Positions 42,806 through 51,558 of a stretch of 64,000 nucleotides of DNA are shown piece after piece. Both the position numbers and the translations under genes were made by a program. Under the pieces are notes generated by a model. It saw nothing but the letters and a program-made list of their open reading frames with translations, had not been told where the DNA came from and did not search any database. Source of the DNA: CAYPEK01 sp964409645 (lineage in GTDB: Bacteria; UBP15; UBA6099); contig CAYPEK010000003.1 of the NCBI GenBank assembly GCA_964409645.1, positions 38,970-102,969 on the forward strand, read 5' to 3'. Each line of letters opens with the position of its first letter. Position 1 is the first letter of the stretch.

Positions 42806-44644
42806 TTATTCAACAGTGACCGATTTTGCAAGATTTCTTGGCTGATCGACATCGGACCCCCGGTTAACGGCAACGTAGTAAGCGAGCAGTTGAAGCGGCA
42901 CGACGTTGATAATCGGAGAGAGTATTTCCTCTGTGTCGGGAACAAAAATAATGTCTTTTGTATATTTCTCAATCTCTTTGTCGTCACAGGTTGCGAGCGC
43001 GATAACATTGCCTTCTCTAGCGATAACTTCCTGTATGTTTGAAATCATTTTTTCATAAACATGGCTCTGGGTCGCTATCGAAACAACGGGAAGGCGTCGA
43101 TCGATTAACGCTATCGGCCCGTGTTTCATTTCGCCAGCAGCGTATGCTTCTGCGTGAATGTATGAGATTTCTTTTAGCTTCAGAGACCCTTCCATAGCTG
43201 TTGGGAAATTGATGCCTCTGCCGATGTAAAGGAAGTCACGGCAGTCGAAATATCTGTCGGCAATATCCTTTATTGTGTCAGTTTCGGCGAGAACTTCTTC
43301 GATCTTCTGAGGGAGTTGTTTGAGAAGATGTATGAGCCTTCTTGCGTCGGGAACCGACACAAGACCTCGCATCCGGCCGAATTGAATGCTTAAAAGGATT
43401 TCAGCGATAAGCATTGCGACATAGGCTTTAGTAGAGGCTACCCCTATCTCAGGTCCGGCATGAATGTAAAGTACGCCGTCAACTTCGCGTGCGATAGAAC
43501 TGCCCTTAACATTTACTATGCCTATGACTTTGGCGCCTTGCTTCTTTGCCATTCTCAACGCCGCAAGAGTGTCCGCCGTTTCTCCGCTCTGACTTATTAC
43601 AATCACAAGTGTATTTTCATTGACCATTGGATCGCGGTACCTGAATTCGGATGCGAGATCGACATCGACGTGTATTCCAGCCAGCTTTTCAAGCATATAT
43701 TTTCCGACAACACCTGCATAATACGCAGTTCCGCAAGCGACAATATAAACTGTGCTGAGATTCTTAACTTCTTCTATATCCAATCCGATCTCTTCAAGAT
43801 AGATTTTCGCGTTTTCCTCGTCCGTTCTTCCGCCGATTGTATTTCTGATTACCTGAGGCTGTTCAAAAATTTCTTTTAGCATAAAATGTGGATATCCGCT
43901 TTTTTCAGCGAGCACCGGATTCCACTCGATAGTTTCAGTGCGTTTTGAAATCAGATTTCCCTTAAGATCGGTAATCTTGATTTCGTTACACGTAAGAACA
44001 GCAAACTCTTCCTCATCGAGGTAGATGATTTTACGAGTGTACGGAAGAATGGCGGGGACATCCGAGGCAACAAAATTTTCGTGCTCACCGAGTCCGATTA
44101 TCAAAGGACTGCTTTTTCTGCCTGCATAAAGAACGCCCGGAAAATCTTTGTGTATTACACCAATTGCATAAGCTCCTTCGATTCGATTCAGCGCTTTTCT
44201 GATTGCTGACTCCATGTTGCCCGGTTCTTTAGCCAATTCACTTTCTATCAGATGGGCAAGCACTTCGGTGTCTGTCTGTGATCTGAATTGATGTCCGGCC
44301 TCTATGAGTTCTTCTTTGAGTTTTAGATAATTTTCGATAATTCCGTTATGAACAACGCTTATTGTTCCGTGGCAATCGATATGAGGGTGCGCATTGAATT
44401 CCGTCGGACGTCCATGTGTCGCCCACCTTGTATGTCCTATTCCAGTGCATCCATCCACAGGTTGCTGTTCGAGCAGCTTTATAAGGTTGATGAGTTTACC
44501 TTCGCAACGTCTTCTTTCGATGTTTCCGTTGTGTACGATTGCAACACCGGCAGAGTCATACCCTCGGTACTCGAGTCTGCTTAATCCCGATATAATTACT
44601 TCAGCCGCTTTTTCGTTTCCAACGTAACCGATTATTCCACACAT
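42806..44644 (-). CDS. glmS: Glutamine-fructose-6-phosphate aminotransferase
   Basis: A 612-aa protein. MCGIIGYVG begins with the nucleophile Cys2 of the glutaminase domain; GHTRWATHG and TDTEVLAHL are active-site loops. The isomerase half has two SIS domains (VIVISQSGETADTLAALRMA and GRGINFPTAMEGSLKLKEISY). It makes glucosamine-6-phosphate, the first step to peptidoglycan and LPS amino sugars. GGAG is 6 nt before the ATG. No glmS ribozyme is visible upstream, and a candidate small RNA is encoded divergently about 120 bp away. Confidence 0.97.
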   Translation of the reverse strand: MCGIIGYVGNEKAAEVIISGLSRLEYRGYDSAGVAIVHNGNIERRRCEGKLINLIKLLEQQPVDGCTGIGHTRWATHGRPTEFNAHPHIDCHGTISVVHNGIIENYLKLKEELIEAGHQFRSQTDTEVLAHLIESELAKEPGNMESAIRKALNRIEGAYAIGVIHKDFPGVLYAGRKSSPLIIGLGEHENFVASDVPAILPYTRKIIYLDEEEFAVLTCNEIKITDLKGNLISKRTETIEWNPVLAEKSGYPHFMLKEIFEQPQVIRNTIGGRTDEENAKIYLEEIGLDIEEVKNLSTVYIVACGTAYYAGVVGKYMLEKLAGIHVDVDLASEFRYRDPMVNENTLVIVISQSGETADTLAALRMAKKQGAKVIGIVNVKGSSIAREVDGVLYIHAGPEIGVASTKAYVAMLIAEILLSIQFGRMRGLVSVPDARRLIHLLKQLPQKIEEVLAETDTIKDIADRYFDCRDFLYIGRGINFPTAMEGSLKLKEISYIHAEAYAAGEMKHGPIALIDRRLPVVSIATQSHVYEKMISNIQEVIAREGNVIALATCDDKEIEKYTKDIIFVPDTEEILSPIINVVPLQLLAYYVAVNRGSDVDQPRNLAKSVTVE

Positions 44645-44761
44645 AAGAAACTCCGAATTTCATTGATATATCTATTATCCATATACTATGGGAAAAATGA
44701 AGTGAAAAATTATTTTGGTTGTGTTTGATTTTTGTTAAAAAAATGATTTTTTAAAAATCTA

Positions 44762-44788
44762 TAAAGGATATTTGAAATGTGCCGATAT
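44762..44788 (+). promoter_or_regulatory. Sigma-28-type promoter of a candidate small RNA
   Basis: TAAAGGAT (44762-44769), an 11-bp spacer and GCCGATAT (44781-44788). The consensus is TAAAGTTT-N11-GCCGATAA; the spacer is exact, the -10 matches 7 of 8 and the -35 has the TAAAG core. It points away from glmS towards a hairpin and terminator. Predicted start about 44795. Confidence 0.7.
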
Positions 44789-44794
44789 TTTAAA

Positions 44795-44864
44795 CAATTG
44801 ACATGGTTGCTGCTAGCCACAGCAACTCCTCCTAAAGAGCCACCAGATAAGGTGGCCTTTTTTT
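44795..44864 (+). ncRNA. Candidate sigma-28-dependent small RNA with exposed anti-Shine-Dalgarno stretch
   Basis: About 70 nt. Hairpin 1 is GTTGCTG (44806-44812) with CAGCAAC (44820-44826) around a 7-nt loop. The single-stranded linker TCCTCCTAAAGA (44827-44838) is complementary to the AGGAGG ribosome-binding sequence and mimics the 3' end of 16S rRNA. The transcript ends with the terminator at 44839-44864. There is no ORF in it. It lies in the glmS-to-propeller gap, preceded by the sigma-28 promoter. Motility-linked sRNAs under sigma-28 are known in other bacteria, but I do not recognise this one. Its targets and transcription are inferred. Confidence 0.5.
44839..44864 (+). terminator. Intrinsic terminator of the small RNA
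   Basis: GCCACC (44839-44844) pairs with GGTGGC (44851-44856) around AGATAA, followed by CTTTTTTT. It faces rightward and has no upstream protein gene on that strand, which implies a short untranslated transcript. Confidence 0.85.
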
Positions 44865-45086
44865 ATTATTAGTAAAAAAGTCCTATTGTAAGATGCTTTT
44901 TAAGCAGTAGAAAAAAATGACATGAGTCTTATTTCAATTTTTTTGCGATGTTGGTAAGTGTAATTCTCATGTCGGCAAACGATTTTATCTAAAAAAATGT
45001 TTTGTAATTAAAGATTTTGTTGAAATTGATTTTTTTATGTGATATTTTTGTTGTGCGGATTTTATTTAAAATAAATGGTCGATTAA
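44865..45086. other. AT-rich gap between the small RNA and the propeller gene
   Basis: The rest of the 442-bp gene-free stretch. Nothing coding is supported. TTGAAA (45020-45025), 17 bp, TATTTT (45043-45048) is a plausible sigma-70 promoter for the gene at 45087. The ATG at 45075 opens only three codons. No Shine-Dalgarno sequence precedes 45087. Confidence 0.4.
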
Positions 45087-47648
45087 ATGCATCCTTTTAG
45101 AAAAAAGTCATGTTTTATTGTGATCGTGTTTATAGCGGTATCGTTTTGGGTTACAGGCTGCATTTCATCAAAGAAAAGCGATACGTTAAGAATTGAATAC
45201 GATATCGTGCTTCCCGAAACATTTTATGAAGAAGGAATTAAAAAACTGCCGAAGGACGTGATAGACAGGCAGATCGATTCGATTCAGACAAGTGGTAAAT
45301 ATGTTTTTTTCGGTTTGAGGAATTACGGAATAGCGATGTATGAGCCGGAGTCGGATAGGTGGCAACTAATACCGATCAATTCAAAGAAAGAAGTATTTGT
45401 ATCGGATGTGCAACAAAAGAATGGCATTATCTACGTGGGCTTATCCGGTTCGGGATTGTGGATTTACGATTTAAATAATAGGAAGTCGGGATGGAAAGCG
45501 GTATATAACTATGAACATGAAAAAGCAAATCAAATAAATGGAATTGGTGTTGGGCAGAAGGGGATTATGGTGGCGACGGTAGGCGGTTTATATTTTTATT
45601 CGTTTGCCGAAAAAAGATTCAAGACGATCAAAAAAGGTGAGATGTTTGATTCCGAGCGGTATGAAGATGAGTTGTGGGTCATTAACAAAAATAAGAATGA
45701 TGTTTTGAGTGTTGCCGAATATGATATGAAAACCGATGCTCTGAAAGGTGAATGGAAGAGGCCCGACACTCCCACATGGGGAGGATATATGTCCGCTGAA
45801 AAGGATTATGTAGGCATCAATCACGATAATTGTGAGATGGTTTTTTCGAAGAAAGATAAGAGCTTTAAGGATATTTGTATAAATGGATCAGACAACATTT
45901 GCATTTTTTACAATATGTCTCAACTAAAAGAAAATCTGGTGTTTTCGACCAGCTCCGGACTTTTGTATTACGACGTAGGAAAAAAACAGTGGCTTAAAAT
46001 AACGAAGAAATCCGGTTTGCCGGTCAATAACGTAATGAACGTGTTTGTAAAAAACGATTTTTTATTTCTTGGAACAACAAAGGGCGCGTTTGTTATAAAA
46101 CCCGACCAATGGAAACAGATGTATAAATTGTCAGCAATGGAAAAGTCGGATAAAAAGGATGTTATATCGAAGAATACGACTGATAGTTCGAATACATTTG
46201 ATTGGATCCATCTTACTACTAATGACGGTTTGCCGCACAATTCAATATATGCAATTTATCCGGCAGTGGAATTCAATGAAATTTGGTTGGGAACCGAGAT
46301 TGTTGGTTTGACTCGTATATCTACCGAGAACTATAAAATAAAGAATTTTATCCTTGAAAAATTTGAAAAAAGAAAAGGCCCTATTGTGGCGCCGGTAATG
46401 GAGGTGTTGAGAGACGATAATTTAATGTGGTTTGGAGGGTACAATTTCTACGGGGCGTTGGACCGCGAGAGCGGTAAATGGAAAAAAGGCCCATATATCA
46501 TTTCGACGGATTCATCAGTGGACATAGAAGCGTTTTACATTGATGAAAATGAAATGTGGATAGGTATAAGAAAAAAGGGAGTAAATGTAATAAACAAGAA
46601 AGACGGAAAGACCAAATTCTACCCCGGTGATTACTTTGTGCTTAGCCCATTAGTAACAGATATCGTGAAAGCTAATGGAGTAATATGGGTGTCGAGCGAT
46701 CTGGGTTTAAGGCGCTACTCGAGGGAGACGAACCAATTTAAAGCGGTCAGGATAGACACTCTTGATATCGAGAGCATGGTTGCGGACGGAGATATTCTAT
46801 GGATCGGCTCAAGAGAGAAAAACGACAATCCCGACAGCAATAATACGGGGATGACGAGACTGAATCTTACAACACATCATTATGTAAAAATGAACGGCAT
46901 GCCGGGATCGGGAGCAAAATATGTAAACAAAATATGCGCGGATGGTCCGTATGTCTGGGTTGCGTCAAAAGAGGGATTGTACAGATTTGACAGAATGAAA
47001 GGTGTTTGGAAGAAAATCGGGGACGATACCGGGTTGACTGCAAATGATTTTTTCTCGGTTGCGGTGGCGGCAGACAAATTAATAGTCGGGACAGACAATG
47101 GAATATATATAAGAAATATTGTACAGCTTGGCAATGAAAAGCATGGTAAGGAATACAGAAAAGCATGGCTGTTGGAGAAGTCTGATAATTATCAGAAAGC
47201 AGCGGAAATCTACTTAAAGCTTGCGGCTGAAACCGGCATCGATAGCATCGAATACAGAGCGGCAAAATGTATGGAGTTGAATGGCAATACGGAAGGTGCC
47301 TTTTTACATTATGAAAAATTGTTGTCGAAGTATCCTGCATTGATCGCAGATATGGAAAGTTTGTATGCTGAAAAATACGGTTTCGATAAGTACACGGAAA
47401 TGATTGAAAGTAAAATTGAATCTCAGAGCGGAAACAGCATTTTGAAGTCGTTGCTGAGAGAATATGTCAATAACATAGATATGCCGTTGGAACATTATGG
47501 GAACTCGTATGAAGGAGCAAAGGAATACGACACAGCTTTGCATTATTGGGAATTGCTTATAAAAAAAACTACAGACCCGAAGATGAGACTGGAGGCAAAA
47601 AGGCATATAGAGATATTAAAAAGTGATGAAGTGCGCACTGTTGAATGA
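45087..47648 (+). CDS. Two-component-regulator-type beta-propeller lipoprotein with C-terminal TPR-like helices
   Basis: An 853-aa protein with a signal ending in the lipobox VTGC (C25). Residues ~60-690 hold many short propeller blades of the reg_prop kind (SGLPVNNVMNVFVKNDFLFLG; DGLPHNSIYAIY; NEIWLGTEIVGL; GLTANDFFSVAVAADKLIVG). Residues ~700-853 are helical (YQKAAEIYLKLAAETG and later repeats). Such propellers usually sit in the periplasmic half of hybrid sensors; here it is a separate lipoprotein. The next gene, 14 bp downstream, is a membrane sensor, so the propeller may be its sensing partner. Confidence 0.68.
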   Translation: MHPFRKKSCFIVIVFIAVSFWVTGCISSKKSDTLRIEYDIVLPETFYEEGIKKLPKDVIDRQIDSIQTSGKYVFFGLRNYGIAMYEPESDRWQLIPINSKKEVFVSDVQQKNGIIYVGLSGSGLWIYDLNNRKSGWKAVYNYEHEKANQINGIGVGQKGIMVATVGGLYFYSFAEKRFKTIKKGEMFDSERYEDELWVINKNKNDVLSVAEYDMKTDALKGEWKRPDTPTWGGYMSAEKDYVGINHDNCEMVFSKKDKSFKDICINGSDNICIFYNMSQLKENLVFSTSSGLLYYDVGKKQWLKITKKSGLPVNNVMNVFVKNDFLFLGTTKGAFVIKPDQWKQMYKLSAMEKSDKKDVISKNTTDSSNTFDWIHLTTNDGLPHNSIYAIYPAVEFNEIWLGTEIVGLTRISTENYKIKNFILEKFEKRKGPIVAPVMEVLRDDNLMWFGGYNFYGALDRESGKWKKGPYIISTDSSVDIEAFYIDENEMWIGIRKKGVNVINKKDGKTKFYPGDYFVLSPLVTDIVKANGVIWVSSDLGLRRYSRETNQFKAVRIDTLDIESMVADGDILWIGSREKNDNPDSNNTGMTRLNLTTHHYVKMNGMPGSGAKYVNKICADGPYVWVASKEGLYRFDRMKGVWKKIGDDTGLTANDFFSVAVAADKLIVGTDNGIYIRNIVQLGNEKHGKEYRKAWLLEKSDNYQKAAEIYLKLAAETGIDSIEYRAAKCMELNGNTEGAFLHYEKLLSKYPALIADMESLYAEKYGFDKYTEMIESKIESQSGNSILKSLLREYVNNIDMPLEHYGNSYEGAKEYDTALHYWELLIKKTTDPKMRLEAKRHIEILKSDEVRTVE

Positions 47649-47662
47649 AATGATAATTAGAA

Positions 47663-49630
47663 ATGAAACCAAAAAGAGATAAAAGAATTAGTATGAAGTT
47701 GCGATACAAAGTAGTACTGCTTGTAACCGCAATTCTTATTTCATGTATATCGATTGTCGCATATTACAGCGCACGGACAGGGTATGTGATGAGGAAGCGG
47801 GTCGCTCAAGAAAGTATGCGACATACCGCAACTACAATAGCGACCATATACGCCACAAATAAAACTGATAATAATACGCAGTTGAACCAAGTTGTGGACT
47901 CCCTGATGAATCTCGAAAGCAGGTGGCGAGACAAAGGCGAGGGGGTAGAGCTGTTTTATATTTTTGTGCTCGATAGAAAACGAAATCCGGTTGTTGCAAA
48001 TGTGAATTTCTCGCTTTCAAGAAAGTATGCGGTATGTTTGAAAAACGACGATGGAGAACAGATAGGGAAAAACGATCTCGATAGCAAAAAGACGATATCT
48101 AAACTCGAAAAGCTTGCTATTGCAAATCTCGATAGAATTGAGATGCCGATTAAGGTAAATGGGACTGATTACGGAATCGTGGAGATTGCTTATTTCGCGA
48201 GACAATTTGAAACGACTGAAAGGTTGTATTTGGTGTTATATCTATTGTCATTGTCCGTGTTATGTGTATTGGGCGTCGGAGTCGCCATATACATTTCTAT
48301 AAGAATAACTGACCCGATTCAAAATGTTGTACATGCCATGAATAAGCTGGCGGAAGGGGATCTGCAGTATCGGTTGAAGGTTGACGGCAATGATGAGGTC
48401 GTAAAGCTTGCCAATGGTTTTAATCGAATGGCTGATTCAATAAAAAGAAAACAAGATGTGATTCAAAAGAACGAAGAGCAGATGTCTTTATCGGAGCGCA
48501 AGTACAAGGTTTTATTCAACAATGCCGGAGTAGGGATCATACTGTTGGACCAACAGAAAAGATGTGTCGAAGCAAATGAAAGAGCGGAAAAAATACTCGG
48601 TTGGCCTACAGATATGTTAAAAGGGGCAAAGTTGATTGATTTGATAGAACCGATAGCCGACAAGACAAATAATCAGGAAACGATATGGACGGGTCAAGTG
48701 GTAATTCCGGGCGGTGATAACTGCGAGGTCGAAGTAAATATTTCGAATATGAATGACGGATCGTTTATAGCGATATTCAAAGACGTAACACATTGGCGTG
48801 ATCAGCAGGAGAAGATTGTAAATTTACAGAAAAGACAGAACAAGCTGATACAAAGTTTGCCGCATGGAATAATGACCGCGGATGGAAATTTGTGTATAAA
48901 TGTGGTCAATGACACTTTCGAAGACATGACGGGAACGGATAAAAAGGACTTAGTTGGGAAAAAGGTAGAGGAAGTTTCCAATTTATTCGAAGGTGTTAAA
49001 ATTGCGGATATCGCATACGAAGTACTTATGTCCGGTAAAATATATCGAGCCTCGGATATTAAAATTACAAGAAGAGATAAAAGAAGCGGAGTATTACATG
49101 ATCTGCGTGTTATCAGATATGCGGATGATGAATCATTCAATGGAAAAAGTGTATTAATAATGCTCGACAAAACAACCGGCTTGCGTCGAGCGAACAGTTC
49201 TGATGGCGTAAGCGACGAGCATGTTGAAGGAAAAATGCGTGAGAAACAATCCGGCGAAGGTATAGCAAACGGCATTTATGTTATTGGGAATGATAGTGAT
49301 TTTCTTGAGATGATGTGTGAACTTGTATCTGAAGAATCATTTCTGTGCGAAGCAATGAGTTACAGCGGTGTAACTCATGAATTTCTGAGTACGAATGGAG
49401 AAAAAATCAAACTGATTTTTATTGATACATCTGCAACAACTACTTCGATAAGAAATGTTGTCGATAATATATATGAAGCGAATTCTGATGTAAGATTGGT
49501 TCTTTGTATCGACAGCGATTTTAAATTTGAAAATATGGAAATAAGCAAAGCAAAAATTTATAAGACAGTGAAGAAGCCTTTTTTATCAAGTGATATAAGA
49601 AGGATATTGAACAGCGTTTTTAAAATGTGA
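47663..49630 (+). CDS. HAMP-PAS membrane sensor with degenerate receiver and no kinase domain
   Basis: A 655-aa protein. TM1 is ~16-36, a ~150-residue periplasmic domain follows, TM2 ~187-211, then HAMP (ITDPIQNVVHAMNKLAEGDL). Two PAS-type domains (~275-510) follow. Residues ~535-655 are receiver-shaped: the first acidic pair is N-D in IYVIGNDSDF, D588 stands in the phospho site (LIFIDTSA), the Thr/Ser is replaced (VLCID), and KKPF keeps the Lys. There is no HisKA, HATPase or GGDEF, so the output is unclear. A second possible start is ATG 47693. It follows the propeller gene by 14 bp. Confidence 0.65.
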   Translation: MKPKRDKRISMKLRYKVVLLVTAILISCISIVAYYSARTGYVMRKRVAQESMRHTATTIATIYATNKTDNNTQLNQVVDSLMNLESRWRDKGEGVELFYIFVLDRKRNPVVANVNFSLSRKYAVCLKNDDGEQIGKNDLDSKKTISKLEKLAIANLDRIEMPIKVNGTDYGIVEIAYFARQFETTERLYLVLYLLSLSVLCVLGVGVAIYISIRITDPIQNVVHAMNKLAEGDLQYRLKVDGNDEVVKLANGFNRMADSIKRKQDVIQKNEEQMSLSERKYKVLFNNAGVGIILLDQQKRCVEANERAEKILGWPTDMLKGAKLIDLIEPIADKTNNQETIWTGQVVIPGGDNCEVEVNISNMNDGSFIAIFKDVTHWRDQQEKIVNLQKRQNKLIQSLPHGIMTADGNLCINVVNDTFEDMTGTDKKDLVGKKVEEVSNLFEGVKIADIAYEVLMSGKIYRASDIKITRRDKRSGVLHDLRVIRYADDESFNGKSVLIMLDKTTGLRRANSSDGVSDEHVEGKMREKQSGEGIANGIYVIGNDSDFLEMMCELVSEESFLCEAMSYSGVTHEFLSTNGEKIKLIFIDTSATTTSIRNVVDNIYEANSDVRLVLCIDSDFKFENMEISKAKIYKTVKKPFLSSDIRRILNSVFKM

Positions 49631-49662
49631 AAAAAACATGATATCATAATTAATTATTGGCT

Positions 49663-49690
49663 TTGACAAATACCAATTATATCTGATAAC
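49663..49690 (+). promoter_or_regulatory. Sigma-70-type promoter of the SDR gene
   Basis: TTGACA (49663-49668), 16 bp, GATAAC (49685-49690). Leader about 55 nt to the ATG at 49753. Confidence 0.55.
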
Positions 49691-49752
49691 ATTCTGGTCG
49701 CATCTATGTCTTTAATCATCTCGCTACAAGAATATTACAAGGAGGCCGGTAT

Positions 49753-50565
49753 ATGGCAATTATTGATGATTTTAAGCTTGACGGAAAGGTTGCAATAGTG
49801 ACGGGAAGCGGCCGTGGCATCGGGCAGGCGGTTGCCGTGGCTTACGCGGAAGGCGGCGCAAAGGTGGTTATTAACGATCTTGAAGCAGAACCTGCAAATG
49901 AAACACTTGAATTAGTTAAAAAAGCGGGGAGCGACGGGATTGTAGTGACTGGAAATGTTTGTAAAAAAGACGACGTTTTCAATGTAGTAAAGACTGCCGT
50001 TGATAAATTCGGAACATTAGACATAATGGCAAATATCGCGGGTATAACACGCGATGGTATGCTGCACAAACTACCAGAAGAAACATGGGATTTCATAATT
50101 GATGTCAATTTAAAAGGCACATTTTTTTGCTGTCAGGCGGCAATGGCGGCAATGAGGGATTTTGCAAAAGCCGACGGTAAGGATAAGAAATCTCGAAAAA
50201 TCGTAAACTGCTCATCGGTAGCCGGATTGTACGGAAATAAAGGACAAGCAAACTATTCCGCGGCAAAAGCAGGAATTGTTGGCCTGACAAAAACGGTTGC
50301 GATTGAAGGAACGATAAATAATATCCAATGCAATTGCGTTGCTCCGGGATGGGTTGATACCCGGTTGACTCAGGAAAAAAAGGAAGGACAAGATGTAGGC
50401 ATACCGGGTCAGGATAGGCAACAGACACTGATGTACATGAATTTTATGGGAATACGCATGGGAAATCCGACCGATATTGCAAGGGTGGTGTATTTCCTTT
50501 CGACCTCCGGTTCGGATTATCTTACAGGCGTGACAATCAATGTCAGCGGCGGACTAAAAACTTAA
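49753..50565 (+). CDS. fabG: SDR-family 3-oxoacyl-ACP reductase-like enzyme
   Basis: A 270-aa Rossmann enzyme: TGSGRGIG (17-24), NIAG motif in MANIAGITRDG, catalytic S155, Y168 and K172 (YSAAK), and a C-terminal VSGG. N-terminal length and the ITRDGMLHKL loop match FabG, which reduces 3-oxoacyl-ACP in fatty-acid elongation with NADPH. It carries a 12-residue insert (DFAKADGKDKKS) before the SCS strand, and no other fab gene is adjacent, so a related role on a different acyl group is possible. AAGGAGG before the ATG is strong; a terminator follows. Confidence 0.82.
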   Translation: MAIIDDFKLDGKVAIVTGSGRGIGQAVAVAYAEGGAKVVINDLEAEPANETLELVKKAGSDGIVVTGNVCKKDDVFNVVKTAVDKFGTLDIMANIAGITRDGMLHKLPEETWDFIIDVNLKGTFFCCQAAMAAMRDFAKADGKDKKSRKIVNCSSVAGLYGNKGQANYSAAKAGIVGLTKTVAIEGTINNIQCNCVAPGWVDTRLTQEKKEGQDVGIPGQDRQQTLMYMNFMGIRMGNPTDIARVVYFLSTSGSDYLTGVTINVSGGLKT

Positions 50566-50589
50566 CCGATATAAAAAATAAGCAAAAAA

Positions 50590-50617
50590 GGGCAGACGTG
50601 AGTCTGCCCTTTTTTTT
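50590..50617 (+). terminator. Intrinsic terminator after the SDR gene
   Basis: GGGCAGAC (50590-50597) and GTCTGCCC (50602-50609) with a 4-nt loop, A-run before and T-run (50610-50617) after. Confidence 0.92.
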
Positions 50618-50769
50618 CGAACGTACCGGCGTAGTTTTAAGAATTGGCAATAGTTTAGAACTGGTTAACCTGAATTCAATAGACAGTGCCAAGATGAATC
50701 GACAAAGGCAAATACTCTAATGATGTATAATATAAACATGATTGCAGCGGAAATAGCGGGGAGGAATGA

Positions 50770-51558
50770 ATGAGGGCAGTATTTATGGCTTTAATTATTT
50801 TTTGCGCGATGTCGTGCGTCGTTGAAGGGAAAAGCAGTTTTAAAACACAGCAATTGAAACACAAGCGCGTATCTTCAGCGTTTCGAGAAAAGGAAGGGAT
50901 TGTAAAGAAATATTTCGACAGAGCCGGAGTCGAATATCCTCCTGAAAAAATATTCATCAGAATATTTAAAACAGTGATTGATGACGGCGCTGGTTCCAGT
51001 GACGGGAGTGGTGAAGTTCAATTGTGGGCGATGGGAAAAAGCGATAAAGAGTTTAAGTACATTAAATCATATAGGATATGTTCATCGTCTGGAGAATTGG
51101 GCCCTAAGTTGAAACAGGGAGACGGACAGGTGCCGGAAGGATTCTACGAGATAACGAATTTCAATCCGCAAAGTAATTTCTATCTTTCGCTGAAGGTGAG
51201 TTATCCGAATAAACATGATATAAAAGCAGGCGATAAAGACGATCCGGGCGGCGATATTTACATTCATGGGAATTGTGTCACGATCGGATGCATTCCAATC
51301 ACGGATGATTACATAAAGGAATTATATGTGGCGGCGGTATCAGCAAAAGTTTCTGGGCATCCAATATATTGCCACATCTTTCCAATGGAAATGAATAATG
51401 AAGGCATGAGAAGACTGAAGAAATTAGCTGGAGAAGATAAGACCAAGATAAGGTTTTGGGAAAACTTGAAAGAGGGTTACGACATCTTTGAAAATACTAG
51501 AATACCGCCTGTTCCAACTTTCAATAAGAACGGAGCGTATGTATTTAAAATGAACTAA
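50770..51558 (+). CDS. L,D-transpeptidase (YkuD/YafK type), exported
   Basis: A 262-aa protein with an N-terminal hydrophobic signal (AVFMALIIFCAMSC; a Cys sits in a lipobox-like position). The YkuD domain follows, with PEGFYEIT for strand entry and the catalytic IHGNCVTIGCIP where H166 and C174 form the active site. The enzyme would make 3-3 cross-links or attach proteins to peptidoglycan; YafK-type relatives instead cleave them. The start ATG 50770 has GGGGAGG 5 nt upstream. Convergent with the MBL gene, overlapping by 4 bp. Confidence 0.85.
   Translation: MRAVFMALIIFCAMSCVVEGKSSFKTQQLKHKRVSSAFREKEGIVKKYFDRAGVEYPPEKIFIRIFKTVIDDGAGSSDGSGEVQLWAMGKSDKEFKYIKSYRICSSSGELGPKLKQGDGQVPEGFYEITNFNPQSNFYLSLKVSYPNKHDIKAGDKDDPGGDIYIHGNCVTIGCIPITDDYIKELYVAAVSAKVSGHPIYCHIFPMEMNNEGMRRLKKLAGEDKTKIRFWENLKEGYDIFENTRIPPVPTFNKNGAYVFKMN

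Noticed and set aside
44645..44761. glmS ribozyme in the leader of glmS
   Set aside because: The leader up to the divergent small-RNA promoter is short and AT-rich, and I see neither the core stems nor the conserved cleavage-site context.
44798..44803. TTGACA as a -35 for the small RNA
   Set aside because: A -10 17 bp downstream would fall inside hairpin 1 and no TATAAT-like sequence is there. The sigma-28 site fits better.
50766..50768. ATG at 50766 as start of the L,D-transpeptidase
   Set aside because: It is out of frame with the YkuD domain. The ATG at 50770 is in frame with a good GGGGAGG.
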